Positions 1-11,073 of a stretch of 64,000 bases of DNA are shown piece by piece. The translations under genes were made by a program, and so were the position numbers. The stretch is taken from positions 582,339 through 646,338 of the forward strand of contig NZ_FOKL01000002.1 of NCBI RefSeq assembly GCF_900112025.1. The letters run 5' to 3'. The notes beneath the pieces are model-generated. The model saw only the letters and a program-made list of their open reading frames with translations, made no database searches and was not told the origin of the DNA. Source of the DNA: Janthinobacterium sp. 344. Lineage in GTDB: Bacteria > Pseudomonadota > Gammaproteobacteria > Burkholderiales > Burkholderiaceae_D. Each line of letters opens with the position of its first letter. Position 1 is the stretch's first letter.

Positions 1-552
1 TGTGCCCTTGCTGCACATCACGGACAATTTCAGGAACGGGGCCGCGTAGCTCAAGAATTCCAGCTTGTGGATCGTCACCGGGCGCGCTTCGCGCTCCAGG
101 GTGATGCCTGCCCTTGCATACTCATATAAGGGCTTGCCGTCTCTTTTCAAGGCCGAGTACATGGGCGGCGTCTGCAGGATCGGCCCGCGGAACCGCGCCA
201 GCACGGCCTCGATCTGCTCCGGCGTGACGTTGACGTCGCGCGTTTCCAGCACTTCGCCTTCCGTGTCGCCCGTATCCGTCGTCTGTCCCAGGTGCACCAG
301 GGTTTCGTAGGTTTTATCGGCTTCCAGCAAGTCCTGCGAGAACTTGGTGGCCTCGCCAAAGCACAGCGGCAGCAAGCCCGTGGCGAACGGATCCAGGGTG
401 CCCGTATGGCCCGCTTTTTTGGCGTTCAGCACCCGCTTGGCCTTGATCAGGGCGTCGTTGCTGGACCAGCCCACGGGCTTGTCCAGCAGCAGAACGCCGT
501 CCACGAGGTCGCGCACCCGCTTGATGCCGGGCGGTTTCTTCGGACCGGCCAC
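1..552 (-). CDS. truB: tRNA pseudouridine(55) synthase TruB (3' end cut by window)
   Basis: TruB isomerises U55 to pseudouridine in the T-loop of tRNAs. The 184 codons visible are the N-terminal part; the rest lies beyond base 1. Near residue 50 the reading frame carries [12 protein letters not shown], the TruB signature with the catalytic Asp, preceded by [13 protein letters not shown] and followed by a conserved [21 protein letters not shown] segment split over about residues 125-145. The start is a GTG lying 2 bases after the rbfA stop codon, so translation is probably coupled to rbfA. It is the last visible gene of the rimP-nusA-infB-rbfA-truB operon. The identification is secure; only the GTG start is a choice, since no upstream in-frame ATG fits. 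Confidence 0.93.
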   Translation of the reverse strand, partial: MAGPKKPPGIKRVRDLVDGVLLLDKPVGWSSNDALIKAKRVLNAKKAGHTGTLDPFATGLLPLCFGEATKFSQDLLEADKTYETLVHLGQTTDTGDTEGEVLETRDVNVTPEQIEAVLARFRGPILQTPPMYSALKRDGKPLYEYARAGITLEREARPVTIHKLEFLSYAAPFLKLSVMCSKGT

Positions 553-554
553 TG

Positions 555-977
555 TTATTGCTCGTCCGCTTTGTCTTCCGGCTCGCCGTCCGGCTCGGCG
601 TCAGCCGCGCGCGTGGCGTTGGCCTTGTCGATCAGCAGCGACATTTCCATGCCGCGCGAGGTCGAGCTGTCGTGCACGAAATGCAGCATCGGCAGGGTGT
701 GGATGTGCAGGCGCTTGCCCAGCAAGCCACGGATGAAGCCCGATGCGGCCATCAGGCCTTCGGTGGTGTTCTTGATGGCTTCCTTGCTGTCTTTCAACAT
801 CGTGAAAAACACCTTGGCGTGCGCATAGTCGGGCGTGATCTGCACTTCGGTGATGGTGATCATCGTGCCCACGCGCGGGTCTTTCAATTCGTAGGCGACG
901 ATTTCGGCCAGATCGCGCTGGATCTGGTCAGCCACGCGCAAGCCGCGCGCCGGCATGGTTTTGCTATGTTTAGCCAT
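555..977 (-). CDS. rbfA: 30S ribosome-binding factor RbfA
   Basis: RbfA is a small KH-fold factor that binds the 30S subunit during late 16S rRNA 5'-end maturation and cold adaptation. The 140-residue product starts [20 protein letters not shown], continues with the typical [13 protein letters not shown] stretch and the [17 protein letters not shown] strand, and ends in an acidic tail ([13 protein letters not shown]). I chose the ATG at 977 rather than an in-frame start 12 codons upstream, because RbfA proteins begin at this point. It lies between infB and truB, as in other proteobacteria. The 117-base gap to infB contains two strong hairpins. Confidence 0.95.
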   Translation of the reverse strand: MAKHSKTMPARGLRVADQIQRDLAEIVAYELKDPRVGTMITITEVQITPDYAHAKVFFTMLKDSKEAIKNTTEGLMAASGFIRGLLGKRLHIHTLPMLHFVHDSSTSRGMEMSLLIDKANATRAADAEPDGEPEDKADEQ

Positions 978-1005
978 GATAGTAAGTGCTGTCCTAAGTG
1001 CCGCA

Positions 1006-1077
1006 GGGCGCATGGGTCAAACGGTTGCCCGTTGACCAATGCGCCCCACGTGTTTGCGCGGACAACTCTGTCCGCGC
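1006..1077 (-). other. Two consecutive stable hairpins between infB and rbfA
   Basis: In the transcript sense (minus strand) the first hairpin, 1056-1077, has perfect 9-bp arms GCGCGGACA/TGTCCGCGC and a 4-base loop. The second, 1006-1046, has arms of 18-19 bases (GGGCGCATTGGTCAACGG pairs with its near-complement) with one mismatch, one bulge and a tetraloop. Neither is followed by a T-run, so they are not ordinary intrinsic terminators. They may be RNA processing or stability elements that set different levels of infB and rbfA-truB mRNA. That role is inference. Confidence 0.6.
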
Positions 1078-1094
1078 CAATGTTCTTGCTGAGA

Positions 1095-3953
1095 TTACAG
1101 GGTACGAGCGATTTCCTGGACTTCGAACACTTCCAGCGTGTCGCCAACCTGAATGTCGTTGTAGTTCTTCAGCGACAGGCCGCACTCCAGACCGGCGCGA
1201 ACTTCTTTCGCATCGTCCTTGAAGCGTTTCAGGGAGTCGATCTCGCCGCTCCACACCACGATGTTGTTGCGCAACAGGCGGACGGAAGAAGCACGCTTGA
1301 CCACGCCATCGGTGACCAGGCAACCGGCAATCGCGCCCACTTTCGAGACCAGGATAACCTGGCGGATCTCGACCTGGCCGATGACGGTTTCGCGTTTCTC
1401 TGGTGCCAACATGCCCGACAACGCCGATTTGATCTCGTCGATCGCATCGTAAATGATGTTGTAGTAGCGAATGTCCACGCCATTCGACTCGGCCAGCTTG
1501 CGTGCCTGGGCATCAGCACGGGCGTTAAAGCCGATGATGACCGCTTTCGAGGCGACCGCCAGGTTGACGTCCGATTCCGTGATGCCGCCGACAGCCGCGT
1601 GTACCACTTGTACGCGCACTTCGGAGGTCGACAGTTTCTGCAGCGAACCGACCAGCGCTTCCTGCGAACCTTGCACGTCGGTCTTGATGATCAATGGCAA
1701 GTTTTTCACTTCGCCTTCGGCCATCTGGTCGAACATGTTTTCCAGTTTCGCGGCTTGCTGTTTCGCCAGTTTCACGTCACGGAACTTACCTTGACGGAAC
1801 AGGCCGATTTCACGCGCCTTGCGCTCGTCAGCCATGACGACGACTTCTTCACCGGCGACCGGCACTTCCGTCAGACCCTGGATTTCGACCGGAATCGAAG
1901 GACCCGCTTCAGCGATGGCTTTGCCGTTCTCGTCCAGCATGGCGCGAACGCGGCCATACGAAGAGCCCGCCAAAATCACGTCGCCGCGGCGCAAGGTACC
2001 GGACTGCACCAGGATCGTCGCGACAGGACCACGGCCCTTGTCCAGACGCGCCTCGACCACCAGGCCGCGCGCAGGTGCTTCCACCGGCGCCGTCAGTTCC
2101 AGCACTTCGGCTTGCAACAGCACTTGTTCCAGCAGGTCGTCGATACCCTGACCCGTTTTGGCCGAGACCGGCACGAATGGCGATTCGCCACCGTATTCTT
2201 CCGGCACGACTTGCTCGGCGACCAGTTCCTGCGTCACGCGGTCAACGTTGCCGCCTGGTTTGTCGACCTTGTTGATCGCCACCACCAGCGGTACGCCAGC
2301 TGCTTTCGCATGGGCAATCGCTTCTTTCGTTTGCGGCATCACGCCATCGTCGGCGGCAACCACCAGAATGACGATGTCGGTTGCCTTGGCGCCACGGGCA
2401 CGCATCGCGGTAAACGCTTCGTGACCCGGGGTGTCGAGGAAGGTGATCATGCCGCGTGGCGTATCGACGTGGTAAGCGCCGATATGCTGCGTAATGCCGC
2501 CCGCTTCGCCCGATGCCACCTTGGCGCGACGGATGTAGTCCAGCAGCGAGGTCTTGCCGTGGTCGACGTGACCCATGACGGTGACCACCGGTGCGCGTGG
2601 CTTGGTTTCGAAGTGCGCGTGTTCGCCCACGTCGGCCAGCAGCGCTTCCGGATCGTCCAGTTCGGCGGCGAACGCCTTGTGGCCCATTTCTTCCACCAGA
2701 ATCATGGCGGTTTCCTGGTCCAGCACCTGGTTGATCGTGCACATCTGGCCCAGTTTCATCAAATGCTTGATGACTTCGGAGGCCTTGACGGACATCTTGT
2801 GCGCCAGTTCGGCCACGGTGATCGTTTCCGGTACGTGCACGTCTTTGACGACGGCTTCCGTCGGCGCCTGGAAGTTCGATTCACGGTCGTCATGGTGCGT
2901 CGGGCGACGGCCCTTCGCGCCACCGCGCCAGCTGTCACGGCCGCCTGGGCCGCTATTGCCGCGTGGCTTGGGACCACCGGTGGTGCCGCGTTTTTTCGCG
3001 TCATCGGACCAGGTGGACGACACATTGGCCGACTTGATGGATTTCTTGTCTGCAACAGCAGGCTTCTTGTCGCCCGGCTTGTCGCCCGGTTTCTTGTCAG
3101 CAGGCTTGTGCAGCGTGCCTTCCGGCGCCTTCGGCTTCACTGGAACCGGTACGGGTTCCGGTGCCTTGATGGCGCGGCGTGGCGCGTTCATCATGGCCTT
3201 GATCTGGGCGACTTCGTCGGCAACGGCCTTGCGTGCGCGCTCGGTGGCTTCCGCTTTATCGGCGGCTTCCTTGGCGGCAACAGCAGCGGCGGCGGCCTTC
3301 TTCTTCGCTTCTTCAGCGGCAGCAGCTTTTTTCGCTTCGGCGGCGGCGTCGTCAACGACAGGCGCGGCGGTGCTGGCGGCAGGCGCGGCGGCGGCCTTGG
3401 CGGCGGCTTTCTTCGCTTCCGCTTCAGCTTCTTTCTTCGCGGCCAGTTCAGCCTGTTGCGTGGCTTTCGCCTGGGCTTCTTTTTCCGCGTCGAGCTTGGC
3501 CAGACGTTCCTGCTTTTCGCGCAGATCGGCTTCCTGGCGGGCGATCAGTTCTGCCTGTTTACGGGCATCTTCTTCACGGCGCGCCACTTCGGCGGGATCG
3601 ATCACGGGCGCGGCAGGCGCGGCCGGTTCAGCGGCGACCGGCGCCGCTTCGTCACGCTGGACGAAGGTGCGTTTCTTGCGCACTTCCACCTGGATGGTGC
3701 GCGACTTGCCGGTGGCGTCAGCTTGCTTGATTTCAGTCGTTTCCTTGCGGGTCACGGTGATTTTTTTCTTTTCTGTGTCAGCCGCTGCGCCGTGTGTGCG
3801 GCGCAGATGATCCAAAAGCTTGTCCTTATCATCTTTCGACAATGGATCTGACGTCGAACTTTTCTCGACGCCGGCAGAACGCAGCTGCGTCAGCAGCAAA
3901 TCTGCAGGCATCTTCAGTTCGGTGGCAAATTGGGCTACGTTGTTACTCGCCAT
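1095..3953 (-). CDS. infB: Translation initiation factor IF-2
   Basis: IF-2 is the GTPase that brings fMet-tRNA to the 30S subunit and promotes subunit joining. The 952-residue protein has an N-terminal IF2_N module ([20 protein letters not shown]), a long Ala/Lys/Glu-rich linker of roughly residues 95-240 and a basic Pro/Gly-rich stretch to about 370. The G domain follows, with G1 GHVDHGKTS near residue 460, DTPGHEAF near 508 and the NKVD motif near 563. The C-terminal domains end with [11 protein letters not shown]. The length is usual for a long betaproteobacterial IF-2. It lies 46 bases after nusA and is the third gene of the operon. A 1097-codon open frame antisense to it is a codon-bias shadow. 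Confidence 0.97.
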   Translation of the reverse strand: MASNNVAQFATELKMPADLLLTQLRSAGVEKSSTSDPLSKDDKDKLLDHLRRTHGAAADTEKKKITVTRKETTEIKQADATGKSRTIQVEVRKKRTFVQRDEAAPVAAEPAAPAAPVIDPAEVARREEDARKQAELIARQEADLREKQERLAKLDAEKEAQAKATQQAELAAKKEAEAEAKKAAAKAAAAPAASTAAPVVDDAAAEAKKAAAAEEAKKKAAAAAVAAKEAADKAEATERARKAVADEVAQIKAMMNAPRRAIKAPEPVPVPVKPKAPEGTLHKPADKKPGDKPGDKKPAVADKKSIKSANVSSTWSDDAKKRGTTGGPKPRGNSGPGGRDSWRGGAKGRRPTHHDDRESNFQAPTEAVVKDVHVPETITVAELAHKMSVKASEVIKHLMKLGQMCTINQVLDQETAMILVEEMGHKAFAAELDDPEALLADVGEHAHFETKPRAPVVTVMGHVDHGKTSLLDYIRRAKVASGEAGGITQHIGAYHVDTPRGMITFLDTPGHEAFTAMRARGAKATDIVILVVAADDGVMPQTKEAIAHAKAAGVPLVVAINKVDKPGGNVDRVTQELVAEQVVPEEYGGESPFVPVSAKTGQGIDDLLEQVLLQAEVLELTAPVEAPARGLVVEARLDKGRGPVATILVQSGTLRRGDVILAGSSYGRVRAMLDENGKAIAEAGPSIPVEIQGLTEVPVAGEEVVVMADERKAREIGLFRQGKFRDVKLAKQQAAKLENMFDQMAEGEVKNLPLIIKTDVQGSQEALVGSLQKLSTSEVRVQVVHAAVGGITESDVNLAVASKAVIIGFNARADAQARKLAESNGVDIRYYNIIYDAIDEIKSALSGMLAPEKRETVIGQVEIRQVILVSKVGAIAGCLVTDGVVKRASSVRLLRNNIVVWSGEIDSLKRFKDDAKEVRAGLECGLSLKNYNDIQVGDTLEVFEVQEIARTL

Positions 3954-3999
3954 TCAGTCCTCTTTTCTATGTGTCGCGGAGATGATAAAGATACTCAAA

Positions 4000-6050
<2,051 letters not shown>

Positions 6051-6172
6051 GAAATTCTCCAGAAATAAGGCCCGTTTTCAGCAGCGCGGCACTGAAACAG
6101 CACCGGCGGCATGCGAAAAACACGCATTCAAGTCATATATGGCCCCTTGCGGAGCCATTACAAACGGTTCAA

Positions 6173-6198
6173 CAAAAAAAAAATGGGCATCTGCCCAT
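6173..6198 (-). terminator. Intrinsic terminator inside the rimP operon leader
   Basis: On the minus strand the arms ATGGGC and GCCCAT enclose the 4-base loop AGAT, and an uninterrupted run of ten T follows. It lies about 70 bases downstream of the predicted start site of the rimP promoter and 120 bases before the rimP start. It therefore acts either as an attenuator of rimP-nusA-infB-rbfA-truB or as the end of rluB read-through. A second hairpin without a T-run (ATGGC..GCAA..GCCAT, near 6139-6158) follows. Confidence 0.75.
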
Positions 6199-6273
6199 CT
6201 TCTTGTATTTCCCCAACCAGATGAAAGCACTCCCCACCAAACAACCCTGCGGAGAACTTTTATTAGGCTGCAG

Positions 6274-6302
6274 ATTATAACCTCTTATTAACTTCGCCGC
6301 AA
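6274..6302 (-). promoter_or_regulatory. Sigma70 promoter of the rimP-truB operon
   Basis: On the minus strand TTGCGG (-35) is separated by exactly 17 bases from a perfect TATAAT (-10). The start site would be near 6267, giving a leader of about 215 bases before rimP. Nothing else occupies the 344-base gap 6051-6394 apart from the leader terminator. No tRNA gene such as E. coli metY could be recognised there. Confidence 0.8.
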
Positions 6303-6394
6303 TGCCGCACACAAGGAGCGGCCCGGCTTACAACAGTTACAAGAGCGCGCACCCGCGGCAGATCAGCGGGGGCGCGAGAAGAATATCGCCTGAA

Positions 6395-8473
6395 TTAACC
6401 TTTGCTGCGGCGGCGCGGCATGCCATCCATGCCGCCGCGATCCATGCCGCCACGCGGCTGGCCACCGGCGCGCGACTGGCCGCCGGCACCGCCCGCATTG
6501 CGGCGCGGACCCGTGTTGGCGAAACCAAATGCCGTTTGCAGCGGATCGGGCTGGCGCGGACCGCGCTGCGGCGCGCGGCCTTCGCCACCGGGACGTCCCT
6601 GGCCTTGACCCTGGCCGGCGGCGCGTGGCGCACGGCCCTGCGGCGCGCCCTCGAACGACGCCGACGAACGCGGCTGGCCGCCCTGGAACGGACCTTGTGG
6701 CTGGCCACGACCCGGGCCACGCGCTTCACCAGGACGGCCGGCGCCGCCTGGACGACCCTGGCCTTGCGGACGGGCAAACTGGCCTTGCGGCTGGCCACGG
6801 CGCGGCGCGACGGGGAATGGATCGGCATTGCGGTTGCTCACATCGATGCGATTGCCATTCGGCTCGTCATCGCGGCTCGCCTTGCGCGCTTCGCGGCCCT
6901 TGGCGGCGCCAGCGGCACGCGGATCGCCGGACGGCGGCATTTTCTTTTCGATGCCGTAGGCGGTCAGCAGGTCGCGCACGGTGTTTTCATCCATCTCTTC
7001 CCAGCGGCCGCGTTTCAGACCGCTCGGCAGGGTCATGGCGCCGTAGCGGGTACGGATCAGGCGCGAGACGGTCAGGCCGATGGCTTCGAACATGCGGCGC
7101 ACTTCGCGGTTACGGCCTTCGCCGATCACCACGCGGTACCACTTGTTGATGCCTTCGCCGCCGCCATCGGCGATCTTCGAGAACTGCGCCATGCCGTCTT
7201 CCAGCTCGACGCCGGCCAGCAGCTTCTGGCGCATGCCCTCTTCCAGCTCGCCCAGGGTACGCACGGCGTACTCGCGGTCGATGCCGTAGCGCGGGTGCAT
7301 CAGGCGGTTGGCCAGATCACCGGAGGTGGTAAACAGCAGCAAGCCTTCCGTGTTGAAGTCGAGGCGGCCAACGGCCAGCCACTTGCCCGCCTTCATGGTC
7401 GGCAGGCGGTCGAACACGGATGGACGGCCATCCGGGTCGTTATGGCTGACGATCTCGCCGGCCGGTTTGTGGTAGACCAGCACGCGCGGCGGCTTCTTGC
7501 TGACGCGGCGCTGGATCAACTTGCCATTGATGCGCACGTGGTCGGTCGGCAGGATGCGCTGGCCGATATGGGCCGGCTCGCCATTCACGGACACGCGGCC
7601 CGAAATGATCAGGTCTTCCATGTCGCGGCGCGAACCGAGACCGGCTTCGGCCAGCACCTTGTGCAGCTTCGGCGCATCGTCGTCGGATGTCAGGTCGCGG
7701 CGCACGGCGGCTTTTTGCACGCGGCCCGTGCCGCCCTCTTCACTGTCGAAGGCGTCCGAGGTAACGAACGAGAACACGGCATCGGCATCGCTGACCTTGC
7801 CCGGCGCAGCCTGGCGGCCCTTGCCCTTCTTGCGGCTCTTGCCCGCATTCTTGCCGGCGCCCGGCACGTCGTTGCGCGGACCGCGCGGTGCGCGCGGTGC
7901 GGAAACGAGGTTGCCGTCGGCGTCGAAGACGTCGGCGGCCGGCGCGGCGGCTTGCTCGGCGGCTGGCGCAGCGGCTTCGGCGGCCTGTGGCGCTTCGGCG
8001 CGCGGCGGCTGGCGCAGCGCACGTTCGGCCTGCACGCCGCGCATCTGGCGCGGACCACGGGTCGGGCGTGCTTCGGCCGGCTTGTCAGCGACGGATTCCG
8101 GCGCGGCTTCCGCCTCGGCGGCTGCGGCCTTGGCGGCGGCGCGGGCGCGCGGTGGACGCGGCGCCGGGGCGGCGACCGCCTCGGCGGCGGCTTCGGCCGC
8201 TTCGGCCACGGCCTTCAGGGCCGGCTTGGCGCGGGTTTTCTTGACGGCCGGGGCAGCTTCCACAGCGGCAGCGGCGTCGGCAGCGACAGGCGCATCGGCG
8301 GCCACGTCGGCTTTCGTGCGGCGCTTCGGCTTGGCGACGACGGCATCGCCGGCGGCAGGGGTTGCAGCGGCTGCGGCATCGGCTTCGATCTGGGCCTTGG
8401 TGCGGCGCTTGGGCTTGGCAACGATGACTTCGTCGCTGGCGGTAACTGTCTCGGGTGTATTCGGATTATTCAT
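6395..8473 (-). CDS. rluB: 23S rRNA pseudouridine synthase RluB-like, with long disordered tails
   Basis: The core belongs to the RsuA/RluB family, which isomerises a uridine in 23S rRNA (U2605 in E. coli). An S4 domain begins near residue 268 ([20 protein letters not shown]). The catalytic Asp lies in [13 protein letters not shown] near residue 367, and the domain ends with [12 protein letters not shown] near 503. This core is flanked by about 265 N-terminal residues rich in Ala/Pro/Lys/Arg, containing repeated KPKRRTKA blocks, and about 190 C-terminal residues rich in Gly/Gln/Arg/Pro, making 692 residues against about 300 for a minimal family member. The ATG at 8473 overlaps the scpB stop by 8 bases; an upstream in-frame start 13 codons earlier is less likely. 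RluB is favoured over RluE/F by the scpB linkage. Confidence 0.9.
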   Translation of the reverse strand: MNNPNTPETVTASDEVIVAKPKRRTKAQIEADAAAAATPAAGDAVVAKPKRRTKADVAADAPVAADAAAAVEAAPAVKKTRAKPALKAVAEAAEAAAEAVAAPAPRPPRARAAAKAAAAEAEAAPESVADKPAEARPTRGPRQMRGVQAERALRQPPRAEAPQAAEAAAPAAEQAAAPAADVFDADGNLVSAPRAPRGPRNDVPGAGKNAGKSRKKGKGRQAAPGKVSDADAVFSFVTSDAFDSEEGGTGRVQKAAVRRDLTSDDDAPKLHKVLAEAGLGSRRDMEDLIISGRVSVNGEPAHIGQRILPTDHVRINGKLIQRRVSKKPPRVLVYHKPAGEIVSHNDPDGRPSVFDRLPTMKAGKWLAVGRLDFNTEGLLLFTTSGDLANRLMHPRYGIDREYAVRTLGELEEGMRQKLLAGVELEDGMAQFSKIADGGGEGINKWYRVVIGEGRNREVRRMFEAIGLTVSRLIRTRYGAMTLPSGLKRGRWEEMDENTVRDLLTAYGIEKKMPPSGDPRAAGAAKGREARKASRDDEPNGNRIDVSNRNADPFPVAPRRGQPQGQFARPQGQGRPGGAGRPGEARGPGRGQPQGPFQGGQPRSSASFEGAPQGRAPRAAGQGQGQGRPGGEGRAPQRGPRQPDPLQTAFGFANTGPRRNAGGAGGQSRAGGQPRGGMDRGGMDGMPRRRSKG

Positions 8474-9254
8474 TCTTCGTTTCTTGGCTGTGCTGACCTG
8501 GCGCAGCGTCAACCGTTAGTTCTGGCGCAGGGTCGTGAGTGTAGGCTTCGTCCGTGGGCGAAGCATCGGGGCCGGCATCAAGGCTTGCTGTCACATCTGT
8601 CACAGCCGTATTGCTACCTGCACCAAGCTGGGGGGCAAGCTCATTGCTTGCCTTGTCAAAATTTTCCTGCAGGGCCGCTTCCAGGGCTTCCAGCCCATTG
8701 CCCTGCATTTCGCTGATTTGCTGCAAAGGCGGCAGCTGGGACAGCGAATGCAAACCCAGGTCATCCAAAAACTGCTTGGTGGTGGCCAGCAAGGCCGGCC
8801 GTCCCACCACGTCGCGGTAGCCGATGGCGTCGACCCAGCCGCGGTCTTCCAGCATCTTGATCGTCTGCGAATTGACGGCGACGCCGCGAATCTCCTCGAT
8901 GTCACCCCGCGTCACCGGCTGGCGGTAGGCGATGATGGCCAGGGTTTCCAGGGTCGCCCGAGAATACTTGGGCGGCCGCTCGGGCGTCAGGCGATCGAGA
9001 TACATCTTCATTTCCGGGCGGCTTTGAAAGCGCCAGCCTGAGGCCAGACTGACGATCTCGATGCCGCGCCCTTCCCACTCCTCGCGCAACTCTTCCAGCA
9101 ATTGCTTGATCGTGTCGGCACCGACGCCGACACCACGCACGCGACCACTCTCGTCCGCATCGACGAACAGCTTTTTCAGGCTGTGGATCGTCAGCGATTC
9201 ACGAGCGCACAGCAACGCGGTTTCGAGGACTTTTTTAGCCTCAATTGTATTCAT
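8466..9254 (-). CDS. scpB: Segregation and condensation protein B
   Basis: ScpB is the winged-helix kleisin-associated subunit of the SMC-ScpAB condensin. The 262-residue product starts [20 protein letters not shown] and has the family hallmarks [20 protein letters not shown] and [18 protein letters not shown] around residues 100-175. A hydrophilic, probably disordered tail follows. It overlaps rluB by 8 bases, the common scpB-rluB pairing. No strong promoter was found between 9255 and 9328. Confidence 0.93.
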   Translation of the reverse strand: MNTIEAKKVLETALLCARESLTIHSLKKLFVDADESGRVRGVGVGADTIKQLLEELREEWEGRGIEIVSLASGWRFQSRPEMKMYLDRLTPERPPKYSRATLETLAIIAYRQPVTRGDIEEIRGVAVNSQTIKMLEDRGWVDAIGYRDVVGRPALLATTKQFLDDLGLHSLSQLPPLQQISEMQGNGLEALEAALQENFDKASNELAPQLGAGSNTAVTDVTASLDAGPDASPTDEAYTHDPAPELTVDAAPGQHSQETKNE

Positions 9255-9328
9255 AGCAATTCTGTGCGGATGTGTGTTGCAATTCGTATGCAGCGAAAGA
9301 AATCAAAACGTTCATTTCAACGTAACGG

Positions 9329-9474
9329 ATGGCAGACATCGATGACGACGCCATGCTGGGGTTACAAGTTGAGGCTGTTTTTCCGACGCCTTGGCCGATG
9401 CGCGCAAAGCGGGACTTGCGGATGCAGTGAAAGTCCTGCGATCCATGGTGCTGGCCTTAAATAACCAGCAATGA
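9329..9474 (+). pseudogene. Possible small protein broken by a frameshift in a T-run
   Basis: From the ATG at 9329 the frame reads MADIDDDAMLGLQVEAVF. If one T is added to the T5 run at about 9382-9386, it continues as SDALADARKAGLADAVKVLR and ends ALNNQQ-stop at 9474, giving a 48-residue acidic/helical protein. As sequenced the frame shifts and ends 33 codons in. The homopolymer position suggests either a sequencing error or a genuine recent frameshift. I do not recognise the family. It sits in the 410-base gap between scpB and glk, and the ribosome-binding site (GTAACGG) is weak. Confidence 0.35.
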
Positions 9475-9592
9475 AACGATATCCGGAGCAGCTGCTTCAC
9501 TCGTGGCGGCGGACCAGCCAGGCAAGTGAGCGACAGTCGTCGTTTCATCCAACGATGCCAATTGTACCTGATAAAAAGCGGAAAAGCGCAAA

Positions 9593-9620
9593 ACCGGGCA
9601 AAACACGCGTTTTACCCGGT
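9593..9620 (-). terminator. Intrinsic terminator of glk
   Basis: On the minus strand ACCGGGTAAAAC and GTTTTGCCCGGT form a 12-bp stem (one G-T wobble) with a 4-base loop, followed by T-rich sequence (TTTGCGCTTTT). It lies 45 bases after the glk stop. Confidence 0.8.
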
Positions 9621-9664
9621 CTTGGCGTTACAAATCGGCAATACCCACCGACGCTGCCCCGGCC

Positions 9665-10684
9665 TTACAGGGAGGAGAGTTTCTCCGAAAGAATGGCCGA
9701 TGCGCCCAGGAAAGCAGGATATTGCGCCGTGATGACAAAGGTCGGCACTTGCGACACATAATTGGCGAAGCGGCCCTTGCGTTCGAAGCGGGCGCGGAAA
9801 CCCGAGCGGCCGAAGCGCTGGCCCAGGCGTGGCACGATGCCGCCGCCGATATAGATGCCGCCCAGCGCGCCCAGGGTGACGGCGACGTTGCCCGCCACCG
9901 TGCCCAGCATGCAGCAGAACGCTTCGATGACGTCGTCGCACAACGGCGATTCGCCGGCCAGCGCGCGGCGCGTGATTTCCGCCGCCGGCAAGTCCTCGGC
10001 CGGCACGCCGGCACGGTCGGCCAGGGCGCGGTAAATCAGTTCCAGGCCATCGCCGGAAATCAGGCGCTCGGCCGAGACGTGTTCAAATTCGCGCCAGGCA
10101 AACTGCAGGATGCCCACTTCCGTCTCATTCGACGGCGCAAAGCTCACATGGCCGCCTTCGCTTTGCAGGGCGATCCAGCCGCCATGCGAAGGAATCAGGC
10201 CCGACACGCCCAGGCCCGTGCCGGCGCCGATCAAGCCGATGGCCGTGCCGGGACGGGCCGTGCCAGCGCCGACCTGATGCTTCTGCTCGCTCGACAGCAG
10301 CGGCAAGGCGCGCGCCAGGGCCGTGAAATCGTTGACCACGTCCAGGGTCGTGAAACCGCACTCTTCGCGCATGGCGCGGATCGAGAACGACCAGTGGTGG
10401 TTGGTCATGCTGAGGAAATCGCCGTCGACGGGATTGGCGATGGCGATCACGGCATGGCGCACGGCTTGCCCGCCGGCGGCGGCCACGTGCGGCAGGGCCA
10501 GGTAGGCCTTCAGCGCGGCGGACAGGCTCGGGTAGTCGGCGCAGGGCAATACTTCCACCAGGACGATGTGGCCAGCGGCCACTTCCAGGGCGAATCGGGC
10601 ATTGGTGCCGCCCACGTCGGCCAGCAGGCGCGGTCCATCGGCAAAGGCGGAAGTCGGCAGTACGGGTGAAGACGAAGCGCTCAT
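9665..10684 (-). CDS. glk: Glucokinase
   Basis: This kinase makes glucose-6-phosphate from glucose and ATP, feeding the Entner-Doudoroff and pentose phosphate routes. The 339-residue product has the phosphate-binding motif [15 protein letters not shown] near residue 20, [13 protein letters not shown] near 100, [13 protein letters not shown] near 145 and [13 protein letters not shown] with the glucose-contacting residues. This is the bacterial glucokinase (Glk, not ROK) type. I chose the ATG at 10684 (MSASSSPV); an in-frame start at 10711 would add 9 residues. The gene is monocistronic, with its own terminator and an upstream HexR-like site. Confidence 0.92.
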   Translation of the reverse strand: MSASSSPVLPTSAFADGPRLLADVGGTNARFALEVAAGHIVLVEVLPCADYPSLSAALKAYLALPHVAAAGGQAVRHAVIAIANPVDGDFLSMTNHHWSFSIRAMREECGFTTLDVVNDFTALARALPLLSSEQKHQVGAGTARPGTAIGLIGAGTGLGVSGLIPSHGGWIALQSEGGHVSFAPSNETEVGILQFAWREFEHVSAERLISGDGLELIYRALADRAGVPAEDLPAAEITRRALAGESPLCDDVIEAFCCMLGTVAGNVAVTLGALGGIYIGGGIVPRLGQRFGRSGFRARFERKGRFANYVSQVPTFVITAQYPAFLGASAILSEKLSSL

Positions 10685-10758
10685 GATTTTAAATGATGAA
10701 GTGGGACGCATGGGACGCCAAGCTTAAAGGATGAATGCGCCCCGAGGCAAGCAAAGTT

Positions 10759-10773
10759 TGTAGTTTAAGTACA
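10759..10773. promoter_or_regulatory. HexR-like operator upstream of glk
   Basis: TGTAGTTTAAGTACA matches 14 of 15 positions of the HexR consensus TGTARTWWWAYTACA as I remember it. It is centred about 82 bases upstream of the glk start. HexR is the 2-keto-3-deoxy-6-phosphogluconate-responsive regulator of central sugar catabolism, and glk is a plausible target. The remainder of the 389-base gap 10685-11073 shows no gene and no clear promoter hexamers. Confidence 0.5.
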
Positions 10774-11073
10774 TCAAAACAAGGCTTTATTGGTAGTTCC
10801 ACTCCAAATGCAACAAGCACGCTCGAAATTACTTATAAGCAATGCTTTATAGTGAGTGCTTGCACTCTTGCGGCGCGCCAAAACCATGCTGCATAGCAGC
10901 AGGAATCACCTTGCAAGAAGAGTATGCCGGAGTTTGCGCAAAGGCGCTTCGTACGGAACGGCGCCACCGCGGCACGCCCCGCGAGGCGCCTCGGCGATGG
11001 GGTTTTCGTATTATTACTACCGGTTTTTACTGCCGCCTTTTCCTGCCAAGCGGGCCAGCCGACGCGGCGCGGT

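Noticed and set aside
558..3851. A 1097-codon plus-strand open frame antisense to infB
   Set aside because: It mirrors the codon bias of infB (His/Arg/Phe-rich translation, no domain, no ribosome-binding site). Similar giant shadows exist opposite the ABC operon (12172-15858), yhdP (31781-34903), TBDR 4 (39215-42340) and tkt (45109-47235).
6051..6394. A metY-like tRNA gene in front of rimP, as in E. coli
   Set aside because: No cloverleaf, T-loop or CCA end could be found on the transcribed strand; the region holds only the promoter and hairpins.
9312..9548. A 78-codon minus-strand frame between scpB and glk
   Set aside because: Arg/Pro/Ser-rich shadow without ribosome-binding site or motif. 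The plus-strand frameshifted small ORF in the same place looks more protein-like.
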